64,000 nt of DNA from Pictodentalium vernedei (taxonomy: Eukaryota; Mollusca; Scaphopoda; Dentaliida; Dentaliidae), in contig CM062295.1 in assembly GCA_031216915.1 (NCBI GenBank), positions 181,550,927 to 181,614,926 on the forward strand, written 5' to 3'. Below are positions 47,601 through 58,653 of the stretch, one piece after another (the stretch's first letter is position 1; every line of letters starts with the position of its first letter). The notes under the pieces were generated by a model. It worked only from the letters and a program-made list of their open reading frames with translations. It was not told the origin of the DNA and did not search any database. The position numbers and the translations under genes are program-made.

Positions 47601-47752
47601 ACATTTTTTCCTGAAACAAATTATATGTACCTTTTCTATGCACTTTACTCATTATTTTGATACATAATTTGCCTTTCCTTACTTCTCTTATCTGTTTCTG
47701 AAGCATTGGGAAAAATGTCAACAAATTGACCAAAGTTAGGTTGGACGGCCCC
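44676..47752. mobile_element. Unclassified DNA element with 30-bp terminal inverted repeats, 3.08 kb
   Basis: The left end GGGGACGTCCAACCTAACTT then TGGTCAAATTT (44,676-44,706) is matched in reverse complement at 47,723-47,752, with one substitution and one single-base gap. The flanking sequences together match the uninterrupted copy at 48,590-48,740, which gives the pre-insertion site. Left flank ends TTAT and right flank starts TTAA, against TTAA in the empty copy, so a 4-bp TTAA-type duplication is likely. A G21 tract lies at 45,617-45,637. No transposase domain was recognised; the longest frame is 194 codons at 47,076. Either a non-autonomous element or a decayed autonomous one. Confidence 0.75.
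47076..47660 (+). CDS. Unrecognised 194-codon ORF within the 3.08 kb element
   Basis: The longest frame between the two inverted repeats, ending about 60 bp before the right one. It is Cys/His-containing (YDCPNCVFLQEPHRNH; CSYDINSSSICCHLF), with a hydrophobic C-terminus (ILWFYRFVTYAIGKLIFFKI) that could be membrane-spanning. I do not recognise a family. Codon usage is AT-rich like its surroundings, and a non-coding chance frame is quite possible. Confidence 0.25.
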   Translation: MNITLFYVYHPDFVHSVIFSQVVHVVFLVRNNSDFFVNKKVQTACKHEREFRTIFCSYDINSSSICCHLFANPFIHCLEQIKSVITSLHSYDCPNCVFLQEPHRNHMTGINIIETWPHPEHPKFVRVCQKNAFSESVVCYHYIEDKAFELPIILWFYRFVTYAIGKLIFFKIIKFTFFPETNYMYLFYALYSLF

Positions 47753-47965
47753 TTAACAACATCCAAGATAGCCAGGGGAAGAAAATGGCGACAGAAACAA
47801 GATGGCGAAAAGGATCAAGATGACAGCGTGATCGCACATACCACCTGCGTGGGGCGACATATCTCTTGATAGCGCGTGCGCAGGGGACGAGGTCATGACC
47901 CCACCATGGGCGCCATTCAAGAGTACCGAAACATGCATGGCATACCACTGTTATGACGTGTATGC
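47753..47965 (+). repeat. Right half of the duplicated block
   Basis: 'aacaacatccaagatagcc', 'gaaaatggcgacagaaacaa', 'gaggtcatgaccccacc' and 'accgaaacatgcatggcata' are collinear with 48,662-48,900. Contains repeated 'aagatggc' motifs. Confidence 0.75.
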
Positions 47966-48479
47966 TCACTATTATGCTTCCATTTGGAAACGACATCTTT
48001 TCTTTCTCCAAGCCTAATGCTGTCCTGTTGGGGCGAAAGCCAACCCACGACCATCGAATCTTCGCATTCTGAAATGCCACACATACCTATTTGATAAAAT
48101 GGAGAAAAACAACAAAAAATGAAGTTTTTATAGCAATGAGAATTATTCGACTAGCAGTATGTCTTTTTTTCTTGTTATTCTTAAAATGTTAGTGTTGTAA
48201 CTGGTGTCGCGTGCTTTTTGGAAATGATCAGTTAAAATTGGAAATGTATTGTTGTTAATGTCAATGTTCTTGTTGCCGCGAAAGTAGTACACTCAATAAT
48301 AATATCAGATAAATATCTACAAGATTGCCGTGAAATAATTCGAATATTGAAGTGGCGCCGAAAGGAAATAACTCTTCTTGATCACCACACAACGAAACGA
48401 GTTGACCCTGGGCACAACATAATAGTGCATGTGAACACCAATACCAGCCATGCATTGGGTGCTAACAACGTACAATATT

Positions 48480-48905
48480 CCTGTCGCATGCTAACAACAT
48501 CCAAGATGGCCACCGGAACAAAACTACGTCACACGTTGTTAACAACATCCATCATGGTCGCCTCACGTATGCGTATAACATTCAATCTTGCATCCAATCA
48601 TGCCCACAACATCAAAAAATAGCCGCTGCGCATGCGTGTGACGTCATCCAATATGATTATCTGTGTTGTTAAAAAAATCCAAGATGGCCGCGATAACAAA
48701 ATGGCGACATAAAACAAAATGTAGACAGGAAACAAGTGGTCGACACGCATACGTGTGAGGTCATCCAACATCGCCGCACGTCTTGTTACGAGATCGTGAC
48801 ATGCGTATGACATCATGTCATGTAATCGCGATGCGCATTGAGGGAGATCATGACCCCAAGTCGAGATCCATTGAAACGGATTGAAACATGTATGATATAC
48901 TACTA
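48480..48905 (+). repeat. Uninterrupted copy of the duplicated block
   Basis: Repeats of 'aacatccaagatggcc' (48,497, 48,666), 'gcgcatgcgtgtgacgtcat' (48,631) and 'gagatcatgaccccaag' (48,844). It supplies the empty site for the TIR element to its left. The region 47,966-48,479 between the two blocks holds nothing I recognise. Confidence 0.75.
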
Positions 48906-49597
48906 TTGATCATTCAACTAAAGATTTAATCAAACGTTTGAGCCGTGCCAATATTCTCGAAATAGGAACAAATTAATTTCAACAACTTTATATAATAAAT
49001 TTTGTACGGCTTATTCTGCAACCAAAATTGTGGTCCTCGATGAAAAATGGCAGGAGGACTATTTTTCCTCTAGGACCACTATTTTGGCATAGTTAACGAC
49101 ATGCCGTGTAACAATTATTATATTTTATTGCGGAAAGACCACTGTGAAGATATAGAAATTTTCACTTTCACGGTATCAATCAAAAGGGCGGCTTTCAAAG
49201 AAAGCATCACTTTAGAGTGAATACGAGTCAAATGATCACTGGAAATGATCAATTTGTTCTAAAAACGTATAATGAAAAGTAAATCTTAAAGTGGATACCG
49301 ATCATTTCCAGCAATAATTTAATACGTTTTCACCTTGAATTGATGCTTGAAACCCGCTAGTCCAAACATTCAAAGGACGTACCAAACCAAAAACTTATAT
49401 CACGGACTTTCAGGACATGTTTGTACTAGAAACCCGCCAGCCGAATCCAATTGCAAGACGCTATCTGTTCCGAGTATCAGTCAAATCACTTCCGCATTTC
49501 AATGATTCAATGCGCTGTTTACTTTCATGCACCAATTCGTGGTTGAAACGAGTGGAATTATCAGACTCTTATAAAATGCGTATAATAAAAAGAAAAT
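48906..49597. other. No gene seen; decayed short repeats
   Basis: Similar short blocks ('cgtataatgaaaagtaaatc' and 'gcgtataataaaaagaaaat'; two 'gaaacccgc' blocks) recur within about 300 bp, suggesting an old duplication. No coding signal. Confidence 0.45.
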
Positions 49598-49742
49598 CTA
49601 GAGTTTTTGAGAGGATACCGAAAATTATCTCACGTGTGACGGAGACAAATGGATATTTTCGCTCGCGCAAGCGCTCTCGAAAAATAAACATTTGTCTCGG
49701 TCACCCATGAGATAATTTTCGATATTCATTCAAAAACACTAG
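49598..49742. repeat. 145-bp palindromic MITE-like element
   Basis: The left arm CTAGAGTTTTTGAGAGGATA, 'ccgaaaattatctcacgtgt' and 'gacggagacaaatg' pairs with the right arm 'catttgtctcggtcaccc', 'atgagataattttcgatatt' and 'cattcaaaaacactag'. Arms about 60 bp with about 80-85% pairing. Confidence 0.7.
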
Positions 49743-50465
49743 ATATCCTCTATATATCGAACAAACAGAGGAAGAATCTTGCTGTCCATCAGGATTCCGA
49801 AACTTAGTACACTGACTATTGTCAAAGACCTTGCCCATGTCAAGCCTTTTCATTCTTGATCTTAGAAATAATGAAACAGAGTTCCTAAAAACTCTCTTTC
49901 GAGGGCGCATAGTGTTCCATTAGTTGAATGTCCTGAGGTATGCCACGGCTAGTTTTAGAAAGAGCATAATGCACGTAAATAGTGCACGATTATTTTTAGA
50001 AACATTTAAAGTTAAAACAATATAGTAACTTTCAGCCAATCAGAGGAATGGGAAGTTACGTGAGATATAATATATCAAAAATATATATTGATAAGAGAAA
50101 ATAAGTTTAGATTCATAAAAGAGCGTAGTACTAGAGTAGTACAATGCATTCATACTTACAACAACAGCACAAAATACAAAATGTTGAAATAAGATTTTTA
50201 ACGGTGATTGTGGATTTCCACAAATTATTCGACACGGCAGACAGCAAGACACGTTTGGGCAAGCTTCAGAGTATGGGTATATGTAATAATACACTTGAAA
50301 TTTTAAAATGATCATTTCAGTCAAGTTAGTGCAAGATAGAAAAAAACTTCAAAAGTATTGAGCCCACCACGTTTTTCGAACGTTGGTGTTGGACAAGGCT
50401 GTGTGATCAACCCCGTATTGTTAAAAGTTACTCCTTATTGATCGCATACGATGAAGCACTGAGGA
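49743..50465. other. No gene seen
   Basis: AT-rich; the short frames have no recognisable domain. Confidence 0.4.
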
Positions 50466-50865
50466 TTAGATTAGATTAGATTATTTATTTAACGGTATAG
50501 ATAAAATGCAATACATGATAATTATGATTCATAGAAATACATTATCATAGCTTGTATTAGAAATGCACTTACAAAACAACATGGAATCAGTATCTATACC
50601 GTAGGGAGATGACAAAGCCAGATTGGCTGTCTACCTGTCAACTCCCACAGATGTTGGTTAGTCTTGTTATCAGCACTGTACACAACCGGGGGCGTATTGT
50701 TATTGATGAAGCTGGATAATTGCACTTGTAGGGTTTATTGTTCACTGTTTTGACATCGGAAATTCGGGACTTGGCGGGTCAGACAAAGTATGTTTTGTAA
50801 GACGAGATAACAGACAGATGATTTGGTGTTGCTGTTGTATTTATTTATTTATTTTATTTTTTTTT

Positions 50866-50878
50866 GGGGGGGGGGGGG
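50866..50878. repeat. Poly(G) 13 nt after a T/A-rich stretch
   Basis: Within the 3' part of the minus-strand LINE; immediately followed by a copy of the 'cacagtggctattcgtgatc' block at 50,892-50,939 that recurs at 51,927 and 52,014. Confidence 0.8.
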
Positions 50879-51888
50879 TCACATCCTAATGCACAGTGGC
50901 TATTCGTGATCACAACATCGATATAAAGTCAAGTCTAGCTAATCGTTTATACCTGTGTTGCCAATTTAACTGGACTTCCCCCCAGGCATTAGTTACTGGA
51001 TCCCATTTTACCCGAAAAACAGAGCCTGTTTACCGTGGTAAACTAACACTACTTCACTTCCCGGGGTTTCCAGGCAGGTACTGTTGTATCATGTGTGGAA
51101 TTTTAAATAGAAATAAAAAATAATAATAGAGGGAGATGACCTTACTATAATGTCTAAACTACCTAGAACCCTGATTATTTACTCACTTGTGAAAGATATG
51201 AAAGGATGACAGTCTGTAGCTACAATCTACAGTCTTGGCAACAAGGAGTGTCACATTCTACGCTATTTGGATATTGAGAAAGATATTTTTGTGGCAGCAA
51301 TCTTTTGAATAATTTTCTGTTTGTTGTGGTTCTTAATTCTGGGTCCAGCTCATTCCATAACTTAGGAAAGGCGTGGATTGGAAGTTTTTCTAGAGCCCTG
51401 GTACTGGTTCTACCAATATATAATAGATCTGATTGCCTCGCAGCTATTTTTGAGTTATGTCCTGATTGTTTAAAGAAAGAATGAAATGACGAAGGAAGTT
51501 CTCCCTTTTCCCAATCGAAAATGAGGAGGCAGGCTTGAAGTTTGAACAAATTATTAATTTTGAGTATATTATCCTTGGCAAACAGGGGATCAGTATGGGC
51601 AATATATTTTGAATTATTAATAATGCGAACTGATTCTGCATGATGAAGTTTTCCTAATTGCTCGGGCGCTACCCCATATATGTATGTGTTCATCAGCTAG
51701 CCTGAGGCTTTGGGCTAAGTGTGTATGGGAATAAAAAAAGAGAGGGGTATCTGTGTGTGTGAGAGAGAGTGACTGAATGTGTTTGTGTGTGAGGGTGGAT
51801 GGAAATGCATGCGAGATGGTTGGGGGGGGGGGGGGGGCAATTTATGTGGTTAGCTAATATATTTGCATTAGAACCAGACGCGTAGGCT

Positions 51889-52061
51889 GTAGTGTCATTT
51901 GCAAAAGAAAGTATGTTTAGCAATATCACAGTGGCTATTCGTGATCACAACATCGATATAAAGTCAAGTCTAGCCACTGTGTCATTTGCAAAAGAAAGTA
52001 TGTTTAGCAATATCACAGTGGCTATTCGTGATCACAACATCGATATAAAGTCAAGTCTAGC
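51889..52061 (+). repeat. Two tandem 87-bp units containing a small inverted-end block
   Basis: Units 'tcatttgcaaaagaaagt...' repeat with period 87 (51,927 and 52,014 as landmarks). Each holds 'cacagtggctattcgtgatc' through 'aagtcaagtctagcc'; the first continues to 'actgtg', making ends CACAGTGGCTA/TAGCCACTGTG, 55 bp apart, reminiscent of hAT-type termini. The unit carries part of the LINE RT active-site region, so the duplication occurred within the LINE. Confidence 0.8.
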
Positions 52062-52072
52062 CAAAAGTATAC

Positions 52073-52369
52073 ATTGGCATGGCGGGGGTTTGAACCCACG
52101 CCGAGAGAGTTTCCCTCGGCACCAACCGCCTAGCGAAACCATACTGAACCACGCACACCACTCGGCTCAGTATGGTTTCGCTAGGCGGTTGGTGCCGAAG
52201 GAAACTCTCTCGGCGTGGGTTCAAACCCCCGCCATGCCAATATAAACAAAACCAGCGTCCTTTCTTAATTCTATGGCATCCGAGAAATTTGAAAAAGACA
52301 AGTACTGTCGCTGATTTCTTCTGAGGTGCAGTTCGTAGAATTAAGTGCTTAGATGCAACTATCTGATGA
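52073..52369 (+). mobile_element. Fold-back pair of tRNA-Ser/Leu-like SINE heads plus one tail
   Basis: Left arm 52,073-52,165 is a minus-strand head and 52,166-52,369 a plus-strand SINE. The arms ('ggcatggcgggggtttgaac' and its complement 'gttcaaacccccgccatgcc') pair over about 75 bp around a roughly 20-bp centre. The plus copy has the same tail as the SINE at 52,450 ('aaaccagcgtcctttcttaa', ending 'caactatctgatga'). It inserts into the RT of the minus-strand LINE. Confidence 0.85.
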
Positions 52370-52449
52370 ATAATTAAATAATTGAGTATTCCGTGTGTTC
52401 TGTACTGGCCTCGTATATACTTGGTTAACTAGCATTCCCTTTTTGGGGT

Positions 52450-52681
52450 CTGTCGGTGGCCGAGTGGTGTGCGTGGTTCAGTATGGTTTCGCTAGGCGGT
52501 TGGTGCCGAAGGAAACTCTCTCGGCGTGGGTTCAAACCCCCGCCATGCCAATGTAAACAAAACCAGCGTCCTTTCTTAATTCTATGGCACCCGAGAAATT
52601 TGAAAAAGACAAGTACTGTCGCTGATTTCTTCTGAGGTGCAGTTCGTAGAATTAAGTGCTTAGATGCAACTATCTGATGAA
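52450..52681 (+). mobile_element. tRNA-Ser/Leu-derived SINE
   Basis: The head is a nearly whole class-II tRNA shape: A box TGGCCGAGTGG at 52,457-52,467, a long variable arm ('gccgaaggaaactctctcgg' forms its stem), and B box GGTTCAAACCC at 52,529-52,539. A roughly 130-bp tRNA-unrelated body follows, ending 'caactatctgatga'. The acceptor stem does not pair well, so this is not a functional tRNA gene. The body is unrelated to the main SINE family of the window. Almost identical to the plus part of the neighbouring copy, so both are young. Confidence 0.9.
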
Positions 52682-52836
52682 CAAAAAAGTATATTACGGA
52701 CTTTGGGTCCAAGTTTGGACTACCTCATAACAAAGTAATGATATGATCCTTTACGTATTTGCCCTTCTTCATGGGAGTCTGCCCCCCTAGTTGCCCCCCC
52801 CCCCCCCCCACAAAAAAATTTCTGGCGCCGCCACTG
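52682..52836 (-). mobile_element. Fragment with a hAT-type end
   Basis: The right edge reads, on the minus strand, CAGTGGCGGCGCCAGAAA, followed by a G16 tract (C16 at 52,794-52,809). CAGTGGCG termini are common in hAT elements. The 8-mer 'tctgtcgg' follows directly (52,837-52,844) and also occurs at 52,449-52,456, left of the SINE. No matching second terminus was found. Confidence 0.5.
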
Positions 52837-54840
52837 TCTGTCGGATAGGTAACTTTTAAACCAATCATTACTAATTCCCCTGAATCCATGCCTTTCCAGT
52901 TTAGTTAACAGTATACTGTGGTTTATGGTATCAAAAGCTTTTGAAAAATCAATAAATACTGCTAATGTTTTGTCTTTAGTTGGTTTGTTATTTTCGATGC
53001 CAGTATGTCTAAGAAGTTGCATAACAGCATGTATGGTGCTGTGTTTTTTTCTGAAACCATATTGATGCTGGTATAGAATATCAAATGTATTCAGATAGTT
53101 TATAATTCTATTTGCCATTAGTTTTTCTAAACATTTTGAAAGGACTGGTAAGATACTTATCGGTCTTTAGTTATTAAATAGATTTTCGTCTCCGGTTTTA
53201 AAAATTGGGATCACTTTGACGATTTCCATTCTGGTTGGAACAACTCCGCTGGTAAAAGATTGATTAGCAATATGGACAATTATTTGAGCAATTATATTTA
53301 TGCTGTTCTTCAAGAGATATGTTGTAATGCCATCACAGTAGTCGGAGTTTTTGGCCTTCAATCTATTAACTGTATTTATTACTTCAGATGGGGTTATGGG
53401 TGTTATGAAAAAGTTATTTTGGTTAGGGAAATCCATGTAGTCTATAAACGATTTGCCTGTTTGTATTAGTTGCTCACTGGTGCGTCTTCCTTTGTTTATG
53501 AAGAAGTTATTAAATTCGTATGCTATTTCATGCGGGTCATTTATTTCATGGTTATTATCTTTAACAAAGCTAGAAGGCATACTGCCAGTACGTTTTGCCT
53601 TATTTATTGTTTCATTTAAAATCTTCCAGGTTCCTCTCAAATTATTTTTATTGTCATTTAGTACTTTATTGAAGTACATTGCTTTACTTTGCTTTTTAAT
53701 TCTATTAAAAATTTTACAATAATTTTTATAATTTTTTATATTTTGTTCTGTTGGGAATTTAATTTTTTTAATGTAGAATTTTGTCTTGGTATTTGGTGAC
53801 TTCATGAGGCCCTTAGATATCCACGGTTGCTGGCTGATATATTTTTTCTTCAGTTGCACGTTGACCAAAGGAAATGCCTGTTCAAAAGCGATAGAATATA
53901 TATTCATAAAACTCCCATATGCTGTGTTGGGACAGGTTGTTTCAAAAATAGGCGAAAAATCGCTTTGCGAAAGAAGTGATCTAAACGTAGCCAGGTTCGT
54001 AGCACTGATATTGAGTTTGTACGCCATTTTCGGGATATCCTTTTGGGGAGCATTTTTTCTACATAGAATATATCAAAATGGTCGGAGACATCTGTGAAAT
54101 TATTCCAGACAAGCAGTTGGAGAATATCTTATTTGAGAAAATATGATCTATCACAGTTGCTGAATGACTGGTTATCCGAGTCGGCTTGGTGATACGAGAT
54201 ATGAATCCCTGGCTCACCATGAAGTCGAGGTAATTTTGAGTTTTGGAATGAGAATTTGTTTTTAATAGGTCAATATTTAAGTCGCCCATGCTATATGCCT
54301 CTTTATTTTCATGATTAATTATATCAGTAATTTCGTTTAGTTTTGTAAGGAAGAGATCTATATCTGCTTTAGGCTGGGTGTTAGGTCTGTATATGACTCC
54401 AATTAATTTTTTTCGTATTATTTATTTTCATTTCAATAAATAGGGACTCGATTACATGGGGAACGAAGACAGACAAGTCGTTTCGTATTGAAGAGGCAAT
54501 ACCCTCCTTCACATAGATACCCACACCACCTCGCCCATCGTCTCCCTCAGGTCGGATATTTTTAATGAGTGGGTAATAAACTTCTAGACAATCTGACATG
54601 TTCGACGGTATTCGAAAAATTTCGGTTAACCCTATAATATTAAAGGCATTGTCGGAGTCCTGAAGATCGGCCAGTAGTTCATTTAGGGGGTCCCAATGGG
54701 CACTTAGACTTTGACAGTTAATATGAAACATTGAGAGTTGCTCGGTACGGATGGTGTTTGATAATTTAAGTTCATTTGGGGAAATAGTATTTACAATCAC
54801 CACTAAAGTCTCTAAATAAGGAGTCTTCTTCATCAGTTAT

Positions 54841-55133
54841 TTCGCATGTTCTATCGTTATAAACTTTTGCGAGAGCAAATTCTGGGTTCGTCTGCACCTC
54901 GTCTAATCCTACACAACCCGCCATTATTATTGTATAGGGCCAAGTCGCCAAGTCCTACTGACATATCAGTGTTAAATTTCCCATCACCATCGACTGTTCC
55001 TATGTTTATAACTCCTTTGGTTTTAGGACATTTGCCCAGACTAACTGAATACGGGGAGGCAATTACTGTTGTGTTCAGTGCTGAAAGCTGCAAACATTGC
55101 GCAGAAAAATACACACAGATAACAAGAACATAT
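54841..55133. other. No gene clearly seen; possible LINE 5' region
   Basis: Immediately upstream (minus-strand sense) of the LINE endonuclease. An 85-codon minus-strand frame lacks recognisable motifs. Confidence 0.4.
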
Positions 55134-55518
55134 GTACAAGTTTCATTTGGCGTGCAAGATTTCTAAGAAGAAGTGGTGGGGTCTTGTCAGGTGAAATTGG
55201 TGGTTAGTAAAAGCACAATCCGGATTTTTTGGAAATTTATCAGTGGAAAACATTTATTACACTGGTATAAGGATGTACACAGTGTTCATACACAGTACCT
55301 GCAGAGCCAAAAACCCTCGAATATGTACAAGTTCCATTCTTATTGGACTTTAGAATTTCTAAAAGGGAAAGGTGGGGGTCTTGTCAGGTGAAAAAGGTGG
55401 TTAATAAAGGCGCCATCAGGCTTTTATGGAATTTTGTCAGTTGGAAACATTTATTTCACTGTTATAAGGATGAACACAGTGTGCATTGCACAGCACCTGC
55501 AGAGCAAAACACCATATA
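55134..55518 (+). repeat. Two tandem copies of a 191-bp unit
   Basis: 'gtacaagtt' at 55,134 and 55,325, 'ggtcttgtcaggtgaaa' in both, 'aaacatttatt...cactg...tataaggatg' in both, and 'cctgcagagc' in both. About 80% similar. Confidence 0.85.
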
Positions 55519-56689
55519 GTCGCAGCAGATCAGATCCACCACCCGTAAAACAAACGGTTTGGGCAAAATTTAAAAAAAAAAAAAAAAATCAAGGAATCAT
55601 CTGTAGCAGTCCACCCCACACACACCGGTGTTTGCATAAATAGCCACATGTTTTTGCTATAAAGTAACTCAAATGAGCATTCAGGCGTTAAGGATAATGT
55701 TTGGAGAACCATCGGTGATCAGCAAGTTGAACGGCTTGTCCAGGTCACCACCTCACTGAACAGTTAGAGTATTGTATTTGATGATGCTGATTGCTGCCAA
55801 GGTTCAATAATTCCGTGATCAGTCGTGCCCTTTTGACACAGTTTGCCATTTCATTTCTTTGTCGAAAGATTGACACTGTTTTTTCATCATAACAGACATA
55901 TATTTCTCGTGCGATCTGGTCTACTTATTTTAATTTATTTTGGTTCGCACGCAGTGGATATGCGAAATCAAACACAGGACTCGTTCTCATCATGACCTAT
56001 TGTGTCATTTATCAGAAACTACCCACAGCATAATTATAGTGTTTGGAATTCTTTTAGGACCATTGACCCAAAAGACCAACGGGAAATTTATAGCGAACTT
56101 AATCAACATTGAATATTATCTGGATCAATACTCGTCGATATATTATACTGAATATTTACCTCTTACCCTACGCTGATAACAACGACACATGCATAATAGT
56201 TTGGAACAACTAAAAGCTTACAAATTTCGTCAAAAACCACAACCTTCGGTCCCCCATTGATACAAGCACAAGGAGCTCGTTCCAATGAGGGGCCATAAGC
56301 TGCGTCTCCGTGACGAAAATAGAAGACGTGATCAGATTTGAATGGAGGTTTTGAACAAAGAGCTGACTGGTTTCTGCAGTTACGCTGGACAAAGAGTGAA
56401 CTCCATTCCGATTAATACTTATTTTCACGTGGCTAACCATGCACGGCACAATATCAGCTGGTTGTAATGTTTTGTGTGTTCTTCATAAGAGATAGATCGC
56501 AGCAAGCATTGTTGTCTTGCGCCGGGGTGGAGTGTCACAATATGAAGATGTCGACAATATGGTGCGACCAACCATTTTATAAATGTGACCAGCCATGCAC
56601 TACAGGCCATATCCAAATGCTGTGCGTGTGGGGCGAGGGGGTGGGGGTGGGGGCGAGTCACAATAACGGGGTCAACAATGTAGTGTGAC
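55519..56689. other. No gene seen; half of a P1/P3 MITE core
   Basis: A16 at about 55,572-55,587. At about 56,270-56,310 'gagctcgttccaatgagggg' and 'ccataagctgcgtctc' match one half of the P1/P3 palindromic core; the other half is not clear. Two short related blocks near 56,530-56,700 ('cacaatatgaagatgtcgac' and 'cacaataacggggtcaac') precede the satellite. Confidence 0.5.
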
Positions 56690-57480
56690 TAATCATTTTA
56701 TACATGCATGAATATGCCATGCAAGATATTGACCCCCTTGGTGCCAATACTTCTTTTATACATCTAATTAATCATTCACTATATTCTTTATTGTATACGT
56801 GAAATTAAACATGCACAGCATAACAAGTAATGGTTGAACGGGACCAACATGCATATTTATGCACGGTGACCCCGTTCAACGACCACACGCTAAATAATAT
56901 ATAGGCTATTTCATGCAAATCCGCCAGTATTGGGTATTAACTCTGCCAGCACCGTATATTAACAATATTAGCTCAGCCAGTACTTTACACTGCCAGGATC
57001 AACATGTATGAATATGTCATGCTAAATATTAACCCCACTTCTATCAATGCTAATTTTATAGAAATAACTGATCTTTCACCATTTTCCTTGACATATGCAT
57101 ATGACTAATCCCACACAGAATGAGAGGTGATAGTTGAATGGGACCATCGCACATATTCATGCACGATAGTCCCACTCAACCATCACCAGTTATTTAAAAT
57201 TTTGGTTTGTTCCTGCAACTTCGTCCAGTATTTACTATTTGCTCAGCTAAGTACCGTATGCTGTCAGGATCAGCATGCATGAATACTCCACGCTGGATAT
57301 TAACCCCTTTCTCGCAGATACTTATACATCCAACAAGCCATTCACAACAGACATTATTTTATACAAGTGGCTACATTGGGAGTGAGCGGTCACATTATGA
57401 ATAATAGGCCAATTCACACACCCACCAACCACATTCCCATTATTTCTTATTACAGCACTGACACTGCGCCGGCAAACACA
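56690..57480 (+). repeat. Diverged edge of the satellite array
   Basis: Three roughly 270-bp monomers, each with 'catgcatgaatatgcca'-like, 'gatattaacccc'-like and 'ttttatacat'-like blocks. Two palindromes lie at 56,833-56,880 and 57,125-57,188 ('gttgaatgggaccatcg' paired with 'cgatagtcccactcaac'). Homologous to 59,050-59,850 but diverged and rearranged relative to the 2,505-bp units. Confidence 0.8.
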
Positions 57481-57540
57481 ATTTATTTATTTATTTATTG
57501 ATGTTTATGGTCACATATTTATGCACAATGGCTAATCATG

Positions 57541-57785
57541 ACCGTGACAGTTTTACGGGTGGAGGAAGCCGGAGTACCCGGAGGGAACCACCAAGCATCG
57601 ACGAGCAGCTGCCAGCTCCCCAACATCGTAACTCCGCACTGCAGCACAGGCAGGGTTAGATTGGTTGAAGACATGCGTACCATCGACGTGCAGTACGCCT
57701 TAGTACACGGCGTCATCGTGCCCCCACGCGGGCAATGGAGATGAAGTGTCTTGCCCAAGGACACAACGCAGTTGCCGCAGGTGGG
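57541..57785 (-). mobile_element. SINE body at the left edge of the 2,505-bp array
   Basis: Minus-strand copy of the main SINE body: 'acagttttacgggtggagga', 'agtacccggagggaaccacc', 'acgtgcagtacgccttagta' and 'gaagtgtcttgcccaaggac'. It has no tRNA head; the body runs straight into satellite sequence at 'gttgccgcaggtgg'. A short (ATTT)n at 57,481-57,499 and about 40 bp of non-SINE sequence lie where its 3' end should be. Confidence 0.8.
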
Positions 57786-58322
57786 GGCAAACATAATTAA
57801 AATGCCAGTAATACTCTTTATGAGATATTACCTCATGGGTATGGCCATAGACGTTGACCCCATTTGCACCAGCACTTTTTATATAATATTTATGCAAGCT
57901 GTCAGTATTGAATTATTAACCCTGCCAATATTGAGTACAATCAGAGTTTGAGCGCATTGATACACCCCATTTCTACGGTTGCTAATTATACAAGACCGTG
58001 ACAATAATAAAGATTCGTACACATCAATACAGCCAAAATGTCAGTACCAGAGCCACCGCGCCAGAACATGCCCCACCGGAACTGCCAAACGTGTTGGCAA
58101 TTCCAACCATGCATGTTCGTGCACAGTAATACCATGTCCCCATATTACTTATTATATAAAATTCAGGCACATTCGTGCTTCTCCTCCGAAATTGTGTATG
58201 AGAATGCTGTACCAGTGATTAACCCCATTCCCACCAATACTTATTTTATACATGTACTAACCCTCTACAGAACAGCATTATCTGGATGTTATGTTATGTT
58301 ATATAATGATAAGTTACAAGAC

Positions 58323-58653
58323 ATAACCCTTTGGGCCAACAGAACGTTAATTTCTTTGGGGGGGGGAGGGCGCACTGTATCAAGCTGTCAACCCTTCACC
58401 CAACTCGGACAGTAGACGACACTTACAAACAAATTTCTCGAATAACAAAATTTGTCATTTTCTGTCCCCAAAATACGACCCGTGACCCCTCACCAGAACG
58501 AGTTGAAGGAACTAGTTCCAGTGAGGGGTCACAAGCTACGCCTCTGAGACAAAATTTTTAAAAAAAAAAAACAGAAAAAAAACAATAGAATTTGAATGGT
58601 GTTTTGTAAAAAGTGCTAGGCGCTTTGGACGTTACGTTTGGGCAAAGGGTTAA
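58323..58653. mobile_element. Palindromic MITE, family P3 (satellite unit 1)
   Basis: Left end ATAACCCTTTGGGCC, right end GGCAAAGGGTTAA with TTAA at 58,650-58,653. The core 'gacccctcaccagaacgag', then 'ttgaaggaactagttccagt' and 'gaggggtc', resembles the P1 core. The left TTAA has become ATAA. Confidence 0.75.

Larger units (their letters stand above)
50466..54840 (-). mobile_element. Jockey/CR1/L2-type LINE, disrupted
   Basis: Minus strand. Endonuclease pieces at 54,833-54,381 (FHINCQSLSAHW, GLTEIFRI, GGVGIYVKEG) and 54,289-54,059 (MGDLNIDLL, KPTRITSHSATVIDHIFSN). Linker to RT at 54,027-53,167 (DPHEIAYEFNNFFINKG, LLKNSINIIAQIIVHIANQS). RT N-terminal half at 53,166-52,845 (YQHQYGFRKKHSTIHAV, FIDFSKAFDTINHSIL, SYLSDRQ). 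The RT then stops at foreign sequence. The active-site block (SFANDTTAYASG, reading FAND for FADD) and the C-terminal domain are at 51,880-51,220. The GVPQGS-type block is not visible. A 'gattagattagattattta' tail lies at 50,464-50,485. Dead copy: split, with a changed catalytic residue and frame breaks. Confidence 0.85.

Noticed and set aside
47076-47660. 194-codon ORF as a host gene
   Set aside because: No recognisable domain, no intron or promoter evidence, and it lies inside a TIR-bounded insertion. Kept only as a low-confidence frame.
52450-52550. Functional tRNA-Ser/Leu gene
   Set aside because: The acceptor stem does not pair and the copy continues into a SINE body shared with a neighbour.
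58038-58415. Recurring ORFs of about 125 codons (58,038; 60,503; 63,048) as a gene family
   Set aside because: They recur because the 2,505-bp satellite repeats. They run into the MITE and G tracts and lack domain features.
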